From CAYPGT01 sp964512985 (lineage in GTDB: Bacteria; Cyanobacteriota; Vampirovibrionia; LMEP-6097), in the NCBI GenBank assembly GCA_964512985.1, contig CAZELI010000059.1, forward strand, positions 1 to 5,908: DNA of 5,908 bases. The letters run 5' to 3'. A program made the translations under genes and the position numbers. This document shows, piece after piece, positions 4,545 to 5,908 of the stretch. The notes beneath the pieces are model-generated. The model ran no database searches. It was not told the origin of the DNA and worked only from the letters and a program-made list of their open reading frames with translations. Each line of letters opens with the position of its first letter. Position 1 is the first letter of the stretch.

Positions 4545-5908
4545 GTGTTCTTTAAACTCAAAAAAATTTTCTTGACTGCTTTGTCCATCAGCTGTTTGTC
4601 TTGGACTTTGCCAGTACAAGCGAAGCCCAAAAGGTTAACTAGGCTTGCATCAGATACTGGTGAGCGAGCTGATTTCAAAAAAGTCTATGATAGAAAGCTT
4701 AGACGCGTTAGATATTTTAAAGATCAAGTCATTGTGAAATTTAAAGATGGTAATAATATTGCAGTAATGAAAAAATATATGTTGCTAAATAATTTGGAAC
4801 CAATAGCTAAATTAGGCAAGAGATCTTACGCTTGTAAATTAATTTCTGTAGTTGATACTGATACTGTAGATAAATTATTAGTTAGCAAAGGTATCCCAGA
4901 AGTGGATAGCGAGATTAATAGTGAGTTTGTGGAGGATATGGATATAGATGAGTATAAAGAATTAAATTTTGAAAGAGGAAGAATTCGTGGTTCTGTAGGG
5001 AAAGTGAAGAGACCGAATAAAAATTTATTTAGTTTAGAATGGCATTTGCAAAACGATGGTCTTAATGGACTTAAGGAGAATGCTGATATTAATACTCAGG
5101 ATGCTTGGGTTATTTCTCGAGGTGCTGGAGTTAAGGTTGCTGTGATTGATACAGGTTTTGATTTGGATCATCCTGATATTAATTATGATGGAATTGGATT
5201 TGATGTATTAGAGAATCGAGTGGGTGCTGCTGCTCCTTTAAGATCAATTGAAAGACACGGAACTGCTGTTGCGGGGGTAATTGCCGCTAAAGATGATGGG
5301 ATCGGGGTTGTGGGAGTAGCCCCTGAAGCAAAAATTATTCCTATTCGGTTGCTAAGCGATGGTCCAGGAGGTAATGTTTCTTCTATACTTCTAGCCCATC
5401 AAAAAGCAATAGAGTTAGGGGCTCAAATAATTAATAACAGTTGGGGCAGTACAGCTTCAACTGATTTAACGCAAATAGAAAAAGATCTATATCAAGAGCT
5501 TTATGAAGAAGCTAATAATGGTAAAGGAGTTCTTGTGGTATTTGCTTCTGGTAACTCTGGTGCTAATAATTTAAATTATGCACCAGAAGCTAGAGATTTA
5601 TCTACCATAGCTGTAGGTTCTACTGATAGCTCTGATAAACGAGCTGGTTATAGTAATTACGGTGCAGGACTGGATTTGGTGGCGCCTGGTGGTGATAGTA
5701 CTAGAGGTATAGTTACTACAGATAGAACAGATATAAAAATAAAGAAAGCTAATAAAACAAAATTGCGTATTTTAGGTTACGCTCAAGGTGATACTACTGA
5801 AACTTTTAGTGGTACTAGTGCAGCAGCGCCAGTAGTGTCAGGTGTCGCTGCTTTAGTCTGGGCTGCTAATCCTAATTTAACAGCTAAGCAAGTAAGAGAG
5901 ATTTTAAA
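4545..5908 (+). CDS. Secreted subtilisin-like serine protease, peptidase family S8 (3' end outside the window)
   Basis: An exported endopeptidase of the subtilase clan. The frame runs from GTG 4545 to the window edge, 454 codons plus 2 bases, with no stop reached. Residues 1-26 form a Sec signal peptide: basic n-region (KLKK), hydrophobic core, and VQA|K cleavage. Cys17 is not in a proper lipobox. Residues about 58-130 (QVIVKFKDG onward) resemble the N-terminal propeptide of fervidolysin/subtilisin-type zymogens, which assists folding and inhibits the enzyme until cleaved. A basic linker (about 145-162) leads to the catalytic domain. All catalytic residues are present: Asp202 in VAVIDTGFDLDHPDI, His238 in ERHGTAVAGVIAA, the oxyanion-hole Asn337 in FASGNSG, and Ser425 in FSGTSAAAPVVSG. 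Spacing is close to subtilisin, except for about 20 extra residues between Asn337 and Ser425, including a lysine-rich stretch at 397-408. The missing part would hold the end of the catalytic domain and any C-terminal domain. Substrate unknown. Confidence 0.96.
   Translation, partial: MFFKLKKIFLTALSISCLSWTLPVQAKPKRLTRLASDTGERADFKKVYDRKLRRVRYFKDQVIVKFKDGNNIAVMKKYMLLNNLEPIAKLGKRSYACKLISVVDTDTVDKLLVSKGIPEVDSEINSEFVEDMDIDEYKELNFERGRIRGSVGKVKRPNKNLFSLEWHLQNDGLNGLKENADINTQDAWVISRGAGVKVAVIDTGFDLDHPDINYDGIGFDVLENRVGAAAPLRSIERHGTAVAGVIAAKDDGIGVVGVAPEAKIIPIRLLSDGPGGNVSSILLAHQKAIELGAQIINNSWGSTASTDLTQIEKDLYQELYEEANNGKGVLVVFASGNSGANNLNYAPEARDLSTIAVGSTDSSDKRAGYSNYGAGLDLVAPGGDSTRGIVTTDRTDIKIKKANKTKLRILGYAQGDTTETFSGTSAAAPVVSGVAALVWAANPNLTAKQVREIL

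Overview
The window is bacterial chromosomal DNA, moderately AT-rich (roughly 40% GC by eye), densely coded, with no mobile element, CRISPR array, tRNA or rRNA visible. The two housekeeping proteins (MurA and GlyA) show a mix of Firmicutes-like and cyanobacteria-like sequence features. A lineage near non-photosynthetic Cyanobacteria (Melainabacteria/Vampirovibrionia type) or another deep-branching group is possible. This is an impression from remembered family sequences, not a computed placement.

Layout. Positions 1-1304 (minus) hold murA, complete except for its last few codons, which lie beyond the left edge. Positions 1435-2715 (minus) hold glyA, upstream of murA on the same strand. The 130-base gap between them contains a short reading frame in frame with murA, a perfect 8-bp inverted repeat and the murA ribosome binding site. 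A 90-base divergent intergenic region follows. Positions 2806-3576 (plus) encode an unrecognised protein with a ten-heptad coiled coil, a Pro/Gln-rich linker and a C-terminal segment. It meets tail to tail, with overlapping stop codons, an unrecognised secreted protein on the minus strand (3573-4418), which has a signal peptide and a very acidic C-terminus. That gene is divergent from a secreted subtilisin-family (S8) serine protease that starts with GTG at 4545 and runs off the right edge with its whole catalytic set visible.

How the genes relate. murA and glyA are probably co-transcribed core metabolism (peptidoglycan precursor synthesis and one-carbon/glycine supply). The right half is an export-related pair: two divergently transcribed genes whose signal peptides both end in LPVQA. 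They share a short promoter region with a reasonable minus-strand promoter and a 9-bp imperfect inverted repeat in the protease leader. A functional link between the protease and the acidic secreted protein is plausible but inferred only from position. No clearly novel system is visible. The best leads are the coiled-coil protein with two possible starts, the acidic-tailed secreted protein, and the small leader frame in front of murA.
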